In this document: piece after piece, positions 7,481 through 16,302 of the stretch
Layout of the letters: each line of letters starts with the position of its first letter
Position numbering within the stretch: position 1 is the first letter of the stretch
Source of the DNA: Thermoflexus sp.
GTDB taxonomy: Bacteria; Chloroflexota; Anaerolineae; Thermoflexales; Thermoflexaceae
Reading direction: 5' to 3'
NCBI RefSeq assembly: GCF_034432235.1
Contig: NZ_DAOUCJ010000078.1
Span: 1-64,000, forward strand
DNA: 64,000 nt
The notes under the pieces: generated by a model
Database searches by the model: none
The model's input: only the letters and a program-made list of their open reading frames with translations
What the model was told of the DNA's origin: nothing
Program-made: the position numbers and the translations under genes

Positions 7481-8998
7481 ATGGCCCTCTTTCGAGAGAT
7501 CGTCCGCCGCCGTCTGGAAAAGGTCGCCCGCCTCCGGGCCCAGGGCATCGATCCGTATCCGCCGCGTTCGCGGCGCACCCACACCAGCGCGCAGGCGATC
7601 CGGGCCTTCCAGGCTGTCGAGGGCGGCGAGGAAACTGTGGAGGCGGTAGTCGCCGGGCGCCTCACGGCGATCCGGGTGATGGGAAAGGTGACCTTCGCGG
7701 ACCTCCACGACGGCGACGGTCGTCTCCAGCTATTCCTCCGCTACGATGACCTGGGCGAGGAGCGGTATCGTTTCTTCCAGGAATTTTTCGACCTGGGCGA
7801 TTTCATCGAGGCAGAAGGGACGATGATGCGCACCCGGACCGGGGAGATCTCCCTTCGGGTTCGGGATTTCCGCATGCTGGCCAAGGCGATCTACCCGCCC
7901 CCCTCCCGCTGGCACGGCCTGAAGGATGTGGAGACCCGTTACCGGCGTCGCTACCTGGACCTGATGATGAACCCGGAGGTTCGGGAGGTCTTCCGCACCC
8001 GCGCGGCCCTCGTCCGGGCCATCCGGGCCTTCCTGGACGAACGAGGGTTCATCGAGGTGGAGACGCCGATCCTGCAGCCGATTTACGGCGGGGCCTCCGC
8101 TCGTCCCTTCGTGACCTATCACAACGAGCTGAAGCAGCAACTCTACCTACGGATCAGCTTTGAGCTCTACCTCAAGCGTCTGCTGGTGGGGATGTTCGAG
8201 CGGGTATATGAGATCGGCCGCGATTTCCGCAACGAGGGGATTTCCTTCAAGCACAATCCGGAATTCACCCAGATGGAATGCTACGTGGCCTACGCCGATT
8301 ATGAGGAGATGATGCGGCTGACGGAGGAGCTGATCGCCTTCGCCGCCGATCGGGTGCTGGGGCGCCGTACCCTGGTTTACCAGGGCCACGAGATCGATCT
8401 CAATCCGCCCTGGCGCCGCATCCCCCTCCGGGAGGCCATCCTGGAGTTCGCAGGGATCGACATCGCCCAGCACCCCACCCGGGAATCCCTGGCCGCCGCC
8501 ATGGCGGCCCGCGGCATCGAGGTCGACCCTCGCGCCAGTCGGGGCAAGCTGATCGATGACCTGATCTCGAAGTTCGTGGAGCCCAACCTCATCCAGCCGA
8601 CTTTCGTTTATGATTACCCTCGGGAGATCTCGCCCCTGGCCAAGGCCCGCCCGGACGATCCGGGGACGGTGGAACGTTTCGAGGGATTCATCGGAGGCAT
8701 GGAGATCTGCAATGCCTTCACGGAGCTGAACGACCCGCTGGATCAGGAGCAGCGGTTCCTGGAACAGGGACGGGCGCGCGAGGCTGGAGATGAGGAGGCG
8801 CATCCGATGGATGAGGACTATCTGGATGCAATGCGCTATGGGATGCCTCCGAACGGAGGCCTGGGGGTGGGGATCGACCGTCTGACCATGCTCTTTACCG
8901 ATCGGCGCTCGATCCGGGAGGTGATCCTGTTCCCGCACCTTCGGCCCCGGGAACGCCGTCAGGAGGAGGCCGAACTGGAAGAACTGGCGGAAGGTTAG
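7481..8998 (+). CDS. lysS: Lysyl-tRNA synthetase, class II
   Basis: This 505-residue enzyme charges tRNA-Lys with lysine. It has an N-terminal OB-fold for anticodon binding (about 55-150) and a class II catalytic core with motif 2 (DFRNEGISFKHNPEFTQMEC, about residues 250-270) and motif 3 (GVGIDRLTMLF, about 462-472). The insert between motifs 2 and 3 has usual LysRS features, including EICNAFTELNDP. The ATG at 7481 gives the expected N-terminus and lies 10 bases after the greA stop; an in-frame upstream extension would run into greA. The greA-lysS pairing is common in bacteria. Confidence 0.96.
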   Translation: MALFREIVRRRLEKVARLRAQGIDPYPPRSRRTHTSAQAIRAFQAVEGGEETVEAVVAGRLTAIRVMGKVTFADLHDGDGRLQLFLRYDDLGEERYRFFQEFFDLGDFIEAEGTMMRTRTGEISLRVRDFRMLAKAIYPPPSRWHGLKDVETRYRRRYLDLMMNPEVREVFRTRAALVRAIRAFLDERGFIEVETPILQPIYGGASARPFVTYHNELKQQLYLRISFELYLKRLLVGMFERVYEIGRDFRNEGISFKHNPEFTQMECYVAYADYEEMMRLTEELIAFAADRVLGRRTLVYQGHEIDLNPPWRRIPLREAILEFAGIDIAQHPTRESLAAAMAARGIEVDPRASRGKLIDDLISKFVEPNLIQPTFVYDYPREISPLAKARPDDPGTVERFEGFIGGMEICNAFTELNDPLDQEQRFLEQGRAREAGDEEAHPMDEDYLDAMRYGMPPNGGLGVGIDRLTMLFTDRRSIREVILFPHLRPRERRQEEAELEELAEG

Positions 8999-9207
8999 CG
9001 CCCGGGACGGCCTTCCCCAGACCACCTGCGATCACGGCCGGACATGCACGATGGGCCCTGAATGGCGGAAGGCGGGAAGACTCCTCCCCCATCCCTCGGG
9101 GGAGATCAACGCCGTTATTCTCCCACAGATCATCCAGGGGTGCTGCGGAGAATCGAAGCATTAAAGACTGCCACAAAGATGCGCCGCCGATCCCTGAGGG
9201 GGCCGCG

Positions 9208-9720
9208 ATGAGTCCGCTGGCAAACCATCGTTCCGCCCGCTTTGTGGCCGATACGATGCTTGGCCGCTTGGCGAAGTGGTTGCGGATCCTGGGTTACGAT
9301 ACCCACTACGATCCCTCCCTCGATGATGACGCCCTGTTGCGCATCGCCCAGGCGGAGGATCGCATCCTGCTCACCCGGGATCATGCCCTGGCTCGCCGGG
9401 GAGGACCCCACGCGTTCTTGGTGGACCACGAGGACCTCATCCAGCAACTGCGGGCCATCCGGGAGCAGTTCGGGGAGCCTGCGGACGTCCCGTTCTCCCG
9501 CTGCCCGGTGTGCAACGCCCGCCTGACCCCCGTCCCGCGAGAAGCGGTGGCCTCCTGTGTCCCCGCTTTCGTCTGGCGGCAGTATGAACGCTTCCATCGG
9601 TGCCCGGAATGCGGCCGCGTTTACTGGCCCGGCACGCATTTTGAGCGGATGCGGTCCGTGCTGAAAGCCCTGGAGATCCATGACCTCGGGCTCGATGATG
9701 GTCAGGGTCTCAGAGCCTGA
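9208..9720 (+). CDS. Mut7-C RNase domain (DUF82) protein
   Basis: This 170-residue protein opens with RFVADTMLGRLAKWLRILGYDT, the signature of the Mut7-C domain, a PIN-related RNase fold (acidic D at about 15, then LTRD near 70). A zinc ribbon follows with two CxxC pairs (CPVC at about 110 and CPEC at about 133). Family members are predicted ribonucleases; the substrate is unknown. The ATG follows TGAGGGGG at good spacing. The next gene encodes a membrane protein and starts almost directly after the stop, so the two may be co-transcribed. Confidence 0.88.
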   Translation: MSPLANHRSARFVADTMLGRLAKWLRILGYDTHYDPSLDDDALLRIAQAEDRILLTRDHALARRGGPHAFLVDHEDLIQQLRAIREQFGEPADVPFSRCPVCNARLTPVPREAVASCVPAFVWRQYERFHRCPECGRVYWPGTHFERMRSVLKALEIHDLGLDDGQGLRA

Positions 9721-9733
9721 CTTCAGAGCTCCC

Positions 9734-10525
9734 ATGCAGCCGGGCGAGGGAAGGGGCTTTCCGCTCCTGGTCTTATTCGGGAAAGGGGAAGCCACGCTGA
9801 TCCTAACGGCGGCGTGGGCAGCCGCTGGCCGCCCATCCCCGGGGCCCTGGCTGCTGGGGGCATGGCTGCTAACGGAAGCCGGATGGCCAGCGCTGCGCCG
9901 GCTGTTGCTCGAACTGTATGGAGAGGGCAAGCGCCTCTCCCCGGAACCCCCTTCGTTTTCCCTGCCCTATCTCCGCTCCGATAGCCCAGCGGATCTCTTC
10001 CTTCGCACGATCGGGCAGCGGGTCCGGGAGATCCGGACGCGGGCCCGGGAAGATCCAGAATTCCTGGCCACCATAGCGACCGCGCTCGCTGCCCTCGGAA
10101 TAGGGATCGGGCTGGTGGGGGGCATCGGGGCATGGCTGACCCTGGGGGTTGGGGTCTCTCTCCTCCTCGGGCGGCGTCTGGGCCATCCGGGGATCGGGGG
10201 GGGGATCTGGCGGTGGGTCTTCGGGGCCTTTCCCTGGTGGCTGGGGCTGGCCGGGGGGAACCCCTCAGCGCCTGCTCTTGTGGCGGGGATCCCGATCGGT
10301 CTGGCCTGGGTGGGATTTCAACGCCCGGCAGTCGGATGGGTCGCCTGGCCCTTGTGGGTCGCCTGGGCCGTGGCCCTGAGTCATGGACCCGGAGCTTATG
10401 GCCTGGCGCTTATCGGTCTATTGCTCCAGGAAGATCGGATCTGTCGTTCCCGTCGCGCACAGGGAATCCTGTGGGCCCTCGCGCTGATCCTTACCGCATG
10501 GATCGTGCGGACGCTTCCCGCTTAG
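9734..10525 (+). CDS. Hypothetical polytopic membrane protein
   Basis: I do not recognise this 263-residue protein. It has an amphipathic, Arg-rich central segment (IGQRVREIRTRAREDPEF) flanked by hydrophobic stretches. There are two or three at the N-terminal side and about five in the C-terminal half (for example TALAALGIGIGLVGGIGAWL and WVAWPLWVAWAVAL). No catalytic motif is visible. The start is uncertain: in-frame ATGs at 9680 and 9695 overlap the end of the Mut7-C gene, and 9734 avoids the overlap but has only a weak ribosome binding site. It converges with the MATE gene 34 bases away. Confidence 0.65.
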   Translation: MQPGEGRGFPLLVLFGKGEATLILTAAWAAAGRPSPGPWLLGAWLLTEAGWPALRRLLLELYGEGKRLSPEPPSFSLPYLRSDSPADLFLRTIGQRVREIRTRAREDPEFLATIATALAALGIGIGLVGGIGAWLTLGVGVSLLLGRRLGHPGIGGGIWRWVFGAFPWWLGLAGGNPSAPALVAGIPIGLAWVGFQRPAVGWVAWPLWVAWAVALSHGPGAYGLALIGLLLQEDRICRSRRAQGILWALALILTAWIVRTLPA

Positions 10526-10559
10526 AGGGTCGGAAGGGCTTCCGCCTCAGCCTTCCACC

Positions 10560-11960
10560 TCAAACGCGAACGCGCTCCCAGGCCCCGCTGAGGAAGCGCC
10601 AGGCGAACAGCAACGCCCGCACCGCGAAATCCGCCAGCATGCCCAGCCAGGCGCCGGGCAGCCCCCAGCCCAGCCCATGGGCGAAGAGGATCGCGATGGG
10701 GAGACGAACGATCCAGATGGAGGTGGCCGTGACCAGCAGCGTATAACGGGTATCCCCGGCCCCGCGCAACGCGCCGGAGAACACAAAGCTGACCGCCATG
10801 GCCGGCTGGATCAGCGCGGTGATCCGCAGGGCCGCCGCGCCCTGAGCGATGACCTCCGGATCTTCGGTGAACAGATCCACCAGCAAGGGCCCTCCCAGGG
10901 CCAGGGCCAGCCCCATCGTTCCCATCAGGGCCAGCGCCAGGAAGAGGGCGCTGAACGTCGCCCTTCTCCCCGCCTCCGGTTGTCGCGCGCCCAGGGCCTG
11001 GCCCGTCAGGGTGGAGGCGGCCACGGCGAATCCCCACCCGGGAAGGAAGGAAAGGGACATCACCCGCAGCCCGATCTGATGGGCGGCATACGCGGCGGTC
11101 CCCAGGGCCGTGATCACGCCGGTCAAATTCAGCAGAGCCAGCTGCAGCAGCAACTGCTCCGCCCCCGCCGGCAGCCCGACCCGGAGGATCCGCTGCAGCA
11201 CCGCCCATTCGAGCCTTAACCCCTGATGCGGCAGGGCCAGACGGGCGGTTCCCCGCCACAACCGCACCCCGACCAGCACCGCCCCTAGGGTCCGGGCCAG
11301 GGCCGCCGCCATGCCCAATCCGGCGATGCCCAGATGAAAGGGGCTCCATGGGCCGGATAGAATCCATGCCAGCGCGGCGTTGGCGAAGACCACCACCGCC
11401 CAGATGCGCATCGGGGTGAGCGTGTCCCCGGCGCCCCGGAGCGCGGCGTTGCCCACAAAGAGGACAGCCATGGCCGGGAAGGAGAGGGCCACGATGTTCA
11501 GATAGACCCGGGCGGCGGCCCCCACCGCCGGCTCCGCGCCCAGGGCGGCGAACAGCCAGGCCCCGCCGATCCCTGCGAGCCCCATCCCGACCAGCCCGAG
11601 GGCTCCCGCGCCGAGCAGCGCCTGGAGGGTGATCCGGCCGGCCTGATCCCGGTCGCCGGCGCCGACGGCGCGGGCCACCAGAGCTGTGGCCCCCACCCCG
11701 AGGGCGCCGAAGAAGACCGCGACCAGGTTCGTGAGCTGGCCGCTCAACCCCACGGCGGCCAGGGCGATGGTTCCCAGATGCCCGGCGAGGTAGGCATCCG
11801 TCCAGTCCACCACGATGTTCAACAGTTGCTCCAGGACCGCCGGCCAGGCCAGCCCGAGCACAACCTTCAGCGTCGGGGTCCATGGGGCCGGAACGCCTCG
11901 ATGGACACGGCGGGCAATCCCAAGCCCGGCCGGGGCGCGTCGGATTTCACGGAACGGCAT
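10560..11960 (-). CDS. MATE family multidrug/toxin efflux transporter
   Basis: This 466-residue integral membrane protein has about twelve hydrophobic segments arranged as two similar halves. MATE marks recur in each: TNLVAVFFGALGVGATALVARAVGAG in the first half and FAVAASTLTGQALGARQPEAG in the second, plus ALRGAGDT in both. MATE proteins export cationic drugs or metabolites using H+ or Na+ gradients; the substrate here cannot be read from sequence. I chose the ATG at 11960, which begins shortly before the first membrane segment (VVLGLAWPAVLEQLL); the open frame continues far upstream without family similarity. The SH3b gene upstream ends 35 bases away. Confidence 0.93.
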   Translation of the reverse strand: MPFREIRRAPAGLGIARRVHRGVPAPWTPTLKVVLGLAWPAVLEQLLNIVVDWTDAYLAGHLGTIALAAVGLSGQLTNLVAVFFGALGVGATALVARAVGAGDRDQAGRITLQALLGAGALGLVGMGLAGIGGAWLFAALGAEPAVGAAARVYLNIVALSFPAMAVLFVGNAALRGAGDTLTPMRIWAVVVFANAALAWILSGPWSPFHLGIAGLGMAAALARTLGAVLVGVRLWRGTARLALPHQGLRLEWAVLQRILRVGLPAGAEQLLLQLALLNLTGVITALGTAAYAAHQIGLRVMSLSFLPGWGFAVAASTLTGQALGARQPEAGRRATFSALFLALALMGTMGLALALGGPLLVDLFTEDPEVIAQGAAALRITALIQPAMAVSFVFSGALRGAGDTRYTLLVTATSIWIVRLPIAILFAHGLGWGLPGAWLGMLADFAVRALLFAWRFLSGAWERVRV

Positions 11961-11995
11961 CGCTCTACTCCCTTCTGGATGCCGTAGCAGGGACG

Positions 11996-12484
11996 CTATG
12001 GCCCATAGGACGGTGTGAGATAGGCGCCCGCCGCCCAGCCCCGTTCCCCGGTCCGTGGATCCTCCAGCTGCCACCAGGTCAACCCATCCGCTTCCTTCGG
12101 GCCGCCGACCACCCGCATGATTGTCCCTTCGGGAAGGAATCGGATCCGCTCCGCCTGCAGACTGGGGGCCCGACGGAAACTCAGCCCCTGCTCGCCGGCC
12201 CCGCTCACCTTTACGAAGATCCCCACCTGGACAGCGGCGGGGAGGGTCGGCGTGGGCGTAGGCGCCGGAGGGGTGGGGCTGGGGCGTGGAGAAGGGGTCC
12301 ATGTCGGCCGCGGCGTGGCGGTGGGCGGGCCGCTCAGCGCGCCCGCCATGGATCGCTGGAGCTGCCAGAACCCTCCTCCACAGATCAGCAGCGCCGCAAG
12401 GAGGGCGCCGAAAAACAGCAACCACTCCGAGGCCCGCAACTCGCCCTCCCCTGGGCGGGGACGCACACGGATCGGCCGCTGCAT
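11996..12484 (-). CDS. Membrane-anchored SH3b-domain protein with Pro/Thr stalk
   Basis: This 162-residue protein has a basic N-terminus, one membrane segment (WLLFFGALLAALLICGGGF, about residues 20-40), a Pro/Thr linker (about 50-80) and a bacterial SH3 domain (about 90-160, with GLSFRRAPSLQAERIRFLPEG and ending GWAAGAYL). The layout points to an exported, membrane-tethered protein whose SH3b domain binds cell wall or ligand. The ATG at 12484 has a strong GAGGGAGGA site; an in-frame ATG at 12508 does not. The same stalk-plus-SH3b design recurs at 23377-24264 and 29633-30064. Confidence 0.85.
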   Translation of the reverse strand: MQRPIRVRPRPGEGELRASEWLLFFGALLAALLICGGGFWQLQRSMAGALSGPPTATPRPTWTPSPRPSPTPPAPTPTPTLPAAVQVGIFVKVSGAGEQGLSFRRAPSLQAERIRFLPEGTIMRVVGGPKEADGLTWWQLEDPRTGERGWAAGAYLTPSYGP

Positions 12485-12520
12485 CGATCCTCCCTCAGCG
12501 AGGGGCATGATGAATCGTCT

Positions 12521-12754
12521 CTATTCTACGCCGAGCCGGGGGGATATATTTGGGCGTACGGCAGCGGAACGAAACCATTCCTCCCACACAATCCGGCCCA
12601 GCTCATTCAGCCGCATTTCGCCCTTCGCCACCTCGCCAAACCGGCATGCCCGCTCGTGGGTGCACACCGTGATGAAATACACGCCGGGCTGGGTGTAATC
12701 ATACTCCTTCAGGCGGATGCTACATCGATGGTGCTTTTCCGGGTCGTAAGACAT
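12521..12754 (-). pseudogene. Truncated REP-associated tyrosine transposase (RAYT/IS200-like), N-terminal fragment
   Basis: About 77 residues starting MSYDPEKHHRCSIRLKEYDY, then TQPGVYFITVCTHERACRFGEV and GEMRLNELGRIVWEEWFR, match the start of Y1-type transposases of the REP-associated family. The HUH motif (HVH after MPNH), the catalytic Tyr and everything else are missing; the frame ends a few residues after the conserved start of the domain. RAYTs act on palindromic REP sequences. One such palindrome lies just upstream (12782-12803), another at 12892-12920 and a third at 17901-17925. This looks like a dead remnant. Confidence 0.75.
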
Positions 12755-12781
12755 GGTTCGATTCCCTCCGCTGGAATGGTA

Positions 12782-12803
12782 GGGGCACGGCATGCCCTGC
12801 CCC
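12782..12803. repeat. REP-type palindrome next to the RAYT fragment
   Basis: GGGGCA and TGCCCC flank a GGCATGCC palindrome, giving an imperfect hairpin of about 10 bp. It sits 28 bases upstream of the RAYT fragment start, where REP elements usually lie. Confidence 0.65.
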
Positions 12804-12891
12804 CACCCGTTCGACGTGAAAGACCCGGAACGAGGATCTATCGCCGATATGCACCAGCTGAACTATCGAACGGACCGCCTCCCGCACGCTG

Positions 12892-12920
12892 GCAGGGGCG
12901 TCCCGGCGGGACGCCCCTGC
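12892..12920. repeat. REP-type palindrome inside the truncated gene
   Basis: A perfect 13-bp inverted repeat (GCAGGGGCGTCCC, loop GGC, then its complement). It shares the AGGGGCG-n-CCC stem and the GGC loop with the element at 17901-17925. Confidence 0.75.
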
Positions 12921-13231
12921 TACCACATCCAGGTCCAGCGGGAGGGAATCCATCACCGGGTATCCTAACCCCTTGAAGAAGGCCTTCGCGCCTTCCAGGG
13001 AGGTATAGCGAGAGAGGAGCATTCTCACTTGATCCAGGTCCGGCATTGCATTTCACCTCCTCACGCTTGCGGCGCGCGATCCTCCCGACGAGGGGCGATC
13101 AGCGAAGGGCCTGGAGCCCATGGCCGGATTCTACTGGTCTGGCTTTTTGCCTGGTGGCCTGCCTCGGCCCCTGGCCGCTTCCGCGGTCCTGAAAACCAGG
13201 ACTTACCGAACGCTGGGGCGACGCTGCGCCT

Positions 13232-14443
13232 TTACTCGACCCCTTCCACCCACTGGCGCGGATCGACGGGGATGCCCCGCACCCGGATTTCCCAGTGCAG
13301 GTGGGCGCCGGTGGAGAGGCCGGTGTTCCCCACGTAGCCCAGCAGATCCCCCGCCTTCACCCGCTGCCCGGCTTGAACGGCCACCGCGCTGAGGTGCCAG
13401 TAGCCGCTGCATACCCCCCAGCCGTGCCGGAGGATCACGGCGTTGCCCCGCACGATCAGCGGCCCAGCGAGGGCGACCAGGCCGTCAGCCGGCGCATAAA
13501 CCGGCGTCCCGATGGCTCCCCGGAGGTCCAGGCCCTCGTGGTAACTGGTGTAAGGCCCCCCATTATACGAACGCCGGGTGCCAAAGGGAGAGGTCACCTC
13601 GGGGTTCTCCACCGGATACCGGAAGGGGCCGCTCCAGCGCTGCTCGGGCTCGAAGGGCGTGCAGGCGGCCAGTACCTTCTCCCGCTCCTCCCGAATCAGC
13701 CGGGGGTCGAGCAGGTTCTGGCGATCCGGCGGCAGGCGGATCGCTTCCCGCCCGTAAGGCCCGGCGTCCACCCGCACCTGGAGGTGGACACGCACCGTCT
13801 GACCGTCGGAGCGGCGGGCGGTGAGGGCCAGGGGATATACTCCGGGGGCCTGCATCGCCGGCACGGCCAGCAGCCCTTCCCCGCCCTCCGCCGTCGGCGC
13901 CAGGGGATAGTTCACGCCCAGGAAGGTCGCCTCCAGCGCCGCCGGCTCGGAGAGGCGAACGCGCACCGGAAACACCCGTCCCTGAACCGCTGGAGCTGCG
14001 CCCACCTCGATCTCCACAAACGGCGAGGGCCAGACGGTGGGAGCGCCCCGGGCTTCCTCCGGGATCCGAAGGACCTGTCCGGCGAAGATCCGGTTGGGGC
14101 TATTTAGATTGTTCAGGGCCATCAGGCGCTCCACGGTAGTGCCATAGCGCAGCGCGATGCGATACAGGGTCTCCCCGGGCTGAACGATATGAATCCGTCC
14201 AGGGGAAGGGGCGGAGGCGTCGGCGGGGATGAGGAGCACCTGGCCCACATAGATCAGGTTGGGATTTGCCAGGCCGTTGGTCGCCGCGATCTCCGACACG
14301 GTGCTCCCGAAGCGCGCCGCGATGCGGGTGAGGGTATCTCCGGGTTGCACAGTGTAGCGGACCGGCTCCTGCGCGAGGGCGGGCCGAGCCAGCGCGAGGC
14401 TCAAAGCCAGCCCCATCAGGATCCCCCAGCCTCCTCGCGCCAT
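13232..14443 (-). CDS. Secreted LysM and M23 (LytM-type) metallopeptidase
   Basis: This 403-residue exported protein has a signal peptide (ILMGLALSLALARPALAQ, cleavage about residue 25) and two LysM domains (about 28-72 and 84-130, each with YTVQPGDTLTRIA-like starts) for peptidoglycan binding. A beta-rich middle region follows, then a C-terminal M23 domain (about 295-400). The M23 zinc-site motifs are HEGLDLRG and HLHWEIR, with HLSAV between them. Such proteins are peptidoglycan endopeptidases or, when degenerate, amidase activators; the catalytic His/Asp residues appear intact, so an endopeptidase is likely. The start overlaps the end of the upstream DUF192 gene by 28 bases, suggesting translational coupling. 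Confidence 0.93.
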   Translation of the reverse strand: MARGGWGILMGLALSLALARPALAQEPVRYTVQPGDTLTRIAARFGSTVSEIAATNGLANPNLIYVGQVLLIPADASAPSPGRIHIVQPGETLYRIALRYGTTVERLMALNNLNSPNRIFAGQVLRIPEEARGAPTVWPSPFVEIEVGAAPAVQGRVFPVRVRLSEPAALEATFLGVNYPLAPTAEGGEGLLAVPAMQAPGVYPLALTARRSDGQTVRVHLQVRVDAGPYGREAIRLPPDRQNLLDPRLIREEREKVLAACTPFEPEQRWSGPFRYPVENPEVTSPFGTRRSYNGGPYTSYHEGLDLRGAIGTPVYAPADGLVALAGPLIVRGNAVILRHGWGVCSGYWHLSAVAVQAGQRVKAGDLLGYVGNTGLSTGAHLHWEIRVRGIPVDPRQWVEGVE

Positions 14444-14787
14444 GTCCAGACCTCCCCGATCCGGGCGTGGGTCAGCAAACCCACGGGACCTTCGATCAGG
14501 TAGCGGGCCGGGCGCGGCGGGATATACACCCGGAAGGGACGAGCTTCCACCGCGTGGACGATCCGCCCGGCCTCATCCAGCCAGATGGCGGCGATGGGGA
14601 AGAACACGAAGAACATATGGATGGCGGTTTCCCACCGGCCGGCTCGCGGGAACACGAAGAAAAGCCCTTCCTCCCCCATCCGGAGGCGGAACATCCATCC
14701 GCGCCCGCGGCACCACCACGAGCGGCAGGGCCGCAGCCGGGCCAGCAGCCGTCCGTCCGGGTCATAGAGAAGAATCCGCGGGGCCAT
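14416..14787 (-). CDS. DUF192 family protein
   Basis: This 123-residue protein has the DUF192 core: a hydrophobic strand with GLFFVFPRAG, then IHMFFVFFPIAAIWLDEAGRIV and later ARYLIEG. The family is a small beta-barrel of unknown function. Many members carry a signal peptide; this one has none and begins MAPRILLYDPDG. It overlaps the MazG gene upstream by 26 bases and the peptidase gene downstream by 28, so three genes (mazG, DUF192, M23) form a tightly packed unit. Confidence 0.85.
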   Translation of the reverse strand: MAPRILLYDPDGRLLARLRPCRSWWCRGRGWMFRLRMGEEGLFFVFPRAGRWETAIHMFFVFFPIAAIWLDEAGRIVHAVEARPFRVYIPPRPARYLIEGPVGLLTHARIGEVWTWREEAGGS

Positions 14788-16243
14788 CGGGCGCGCCCGG
14801 GGAAGATGCCTGCTTCACCTGAGCCCACAACGCATCCATTTCTTCCGGCGAGAGCTCCTGGAGCCGCCGGCCCTGGGCGGCGACGAGGGCCTCCATCTGA
14901 CGGAACCGGCGCGCGAAGCGGGCGTTGGCCTCCCGGAGGGCGGCCTCCGGGTCAATCCCCCAGTGTCGGGCGAGCTGCGCCAGGGTGAAGAGCAGATCCC
15001 CGAACTCCACCGCCCGATGGGCCGGATCCGCCGCGGCGGCGATCTCCCGCAGCTCCTCCTGGAGCTTCTCGAGCACCCCATCGGCGTCCGACCAGTCAAA
15101 CTTCAACCGGGCGGCCCGCTCGCCGTAGGCCGCCGCCTGGGCCAGGGCGGGCAGGCCCTTCGGCACCCCATCCAGGATCGAGGCGGCCTGGCCCTGCTCC
15201 GCTTTCTCCCGCTGCTTGATTTGCTCCCAGTTCTCCAGCACCTGCCGGACGCCAGTGACCCGCAGGTCGCCGAACACATGGGGATGGCGGCGGCGGATCT
15301 TCTCGTTCACATGGGCGATGACCTCCGCCATCGAGAACTCCCCGCTTTCGACCGCGATCTGGCTGTGGAAGACGATCTGCAGCAGGAGATCCCCCAGCTC
15401 CTCCTTCAGGCGGCCGGGATCATCCGCGTCCAGCGCCTCCAGGACCTCATAGGCCTCCTCCAGCAGGTTGGCGCGCAGGCTCTGATGGGTCTGTTCCCGA
15501 TCCCAGGGGCAACCCTCGGGGGAACGGAGATGGGCGATGGTGTCCTGGAACGTCTCGAAGGCGCCGGGCCGGGCCAGGGGCGGCACATACAGGGCGGTGA
15601 GCGGGGTGAAATCCGAACGATGGTCCAGCTGATACAGCGGGAAGGTGACCTGCCGGGCCTCCGGAAGCCCCGCGGCGTCGATCAGCGTCACCGGGTGCTC
15701 CGGGGGATACTGATTCATCAGGGTGAGCTTGAGATCAGCGGCCACCGTCCGGCTGTCCACCTGGGCGATCAGGGCCGGGCGATCCGGATTCAGAGGGGGA
15801 TGATATCGCTCGGCCAGCTCAAAGGCGTCCGCGATCTGAAGGCCGTCCAGCGCGTCCAGGCCCAGGAGCTCCAGGGCGGTTTCGATGAAGCTGAGGCCGT
15901 GGACGATCCGGATGGGGATGCCGGCCCCGGCGGCCAGGGCGCGGATCCGAGCCACGGTCGCTTCCCCCACGAAGGGCGAGCCGGGCACCGCATAGCAGAC
16001 GCCCTCCGGCCGCCGGCCCAGCTCCAGGACCGTGCGGGCGATCCGCTCGTAGACCGCCTCCAGGTTCTCCTCTTCCGCGTAGACCGCATCGAAGTCGTAA
16101 ACCACCAGGTGAGGCGGCAGCGCCGCCACCGCCGGATGCCGCCGGGTCCGCACATAGATCTCCCGAAGCCCCTCCAGGACCTCCATCGCCTCCCGGGTCC
16201 AGTATCGAGGATCTCCGGGGCCCAAACCCAGAATGATGATCAC
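14762..16243 (-). CDS. mazG: MazG nucleoside triphosphate pyrophosphohydrolase with tetrapyrrole-methylase-like domain (YabN type)
   Basis: The 493-residue fusion has an N-terminal tetrapyrrole (corrin/porphyrin) methylase fold (about 1-220; IIILGLGPGDPRYWT, YAVPGSPFVGEATV) and a C-terminal MazG region (about 230-480). MazG metal-binding signatures are present twice: EEAYEVLEALD with EELGDLLLQIVFHS, and a second, degenerate half with EFGDLLFTLAQLARHWG. MazG hydrolyses NTPs to NMPs and limits aberrant nucleotides. The fusion matches YabN of Firmicutes and Chloroflexota, where the methylase-like half has no proven substrate. The gene heads the mazG-DUF192-M23 run. Confidence 0.93.
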   Translation of the reverse strand: MIIILGLGPGDPRYWTREAMEVLEGLREIYVRTRRHPAVAALPPHLVVYDFDAVYAEEENLEAVYERIARTVLELGRRPEGVCYAVPGSPFVGEATVARIRALAAGAGIPIRIVHGLSFIETALELLGLDALDGLQIADAFELAERYHPPLNPDRPALIAQVDSRTVAADLKLTLMNQYPPEHPVTLIDAAGLPEARQVTFPLYQLDHRSDFTPLTALYVPPLARPGAFETFQDTIAHLRSPEGCPWDREQTHQSLRANLLEEAYEVLEALDADDPGRLKEELGDLLLQIVFHSQIAVESGEFSMAEVIAHVNEKIRRRHPHVFGDLRVTGVRQVLENWEQIKQREKAEQGQAASILDGVPKGLPALAQAAAYGERAARLKFDWSDADGVLEKLQEELREIAAAADPAHRAVEFGDLLFTLAQLARHWGIDPEAALREANARFARRFRQMEALVAAQGRRLQELSPEEMDALWAQVKQASSPGAPDGPADSSL

Positions 16244-16302
16244 GCCTCAGCCTCCCGGGAAAAGAGATCAGACCGGCGCCGCTCGATCCTCCAGCGGATG
16301 GG

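Larger units (their letters stand above)
12720..13046 (-). pseudogene. Truncated gene of uncertain family (possible N-terminus of a large DNA methyltransferase-like protein)
   Basis: The reading frame opens behind an excellent ribosome binding site (AGGAGG, 9 bases before the ATG) with MPDLDQVRMLLSRYTSLEGA and continues to FRVFHVERV at about residue 80. After that it runs into the REP palindrome at 12782-12803 and the start of the RAYT fragment, where the translation becomes unrelated. The early part resembles the N-terminus of Eco57I-like restriction-methylases from memory, but I cannot confirm this. A second palindrome (12892-12920) is embedded in frame. I read it as a gene cut off by mobile-element activity. 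Confidence 0.5.

Noticed and set aside
13186..13202. Hairpin GTCCTG/CAGGAC downstream of the M23 peptidase gene
   Set aside because: The stem is only six base pairs and no T tract follows on the minus strand, so it is not a credible terminator.
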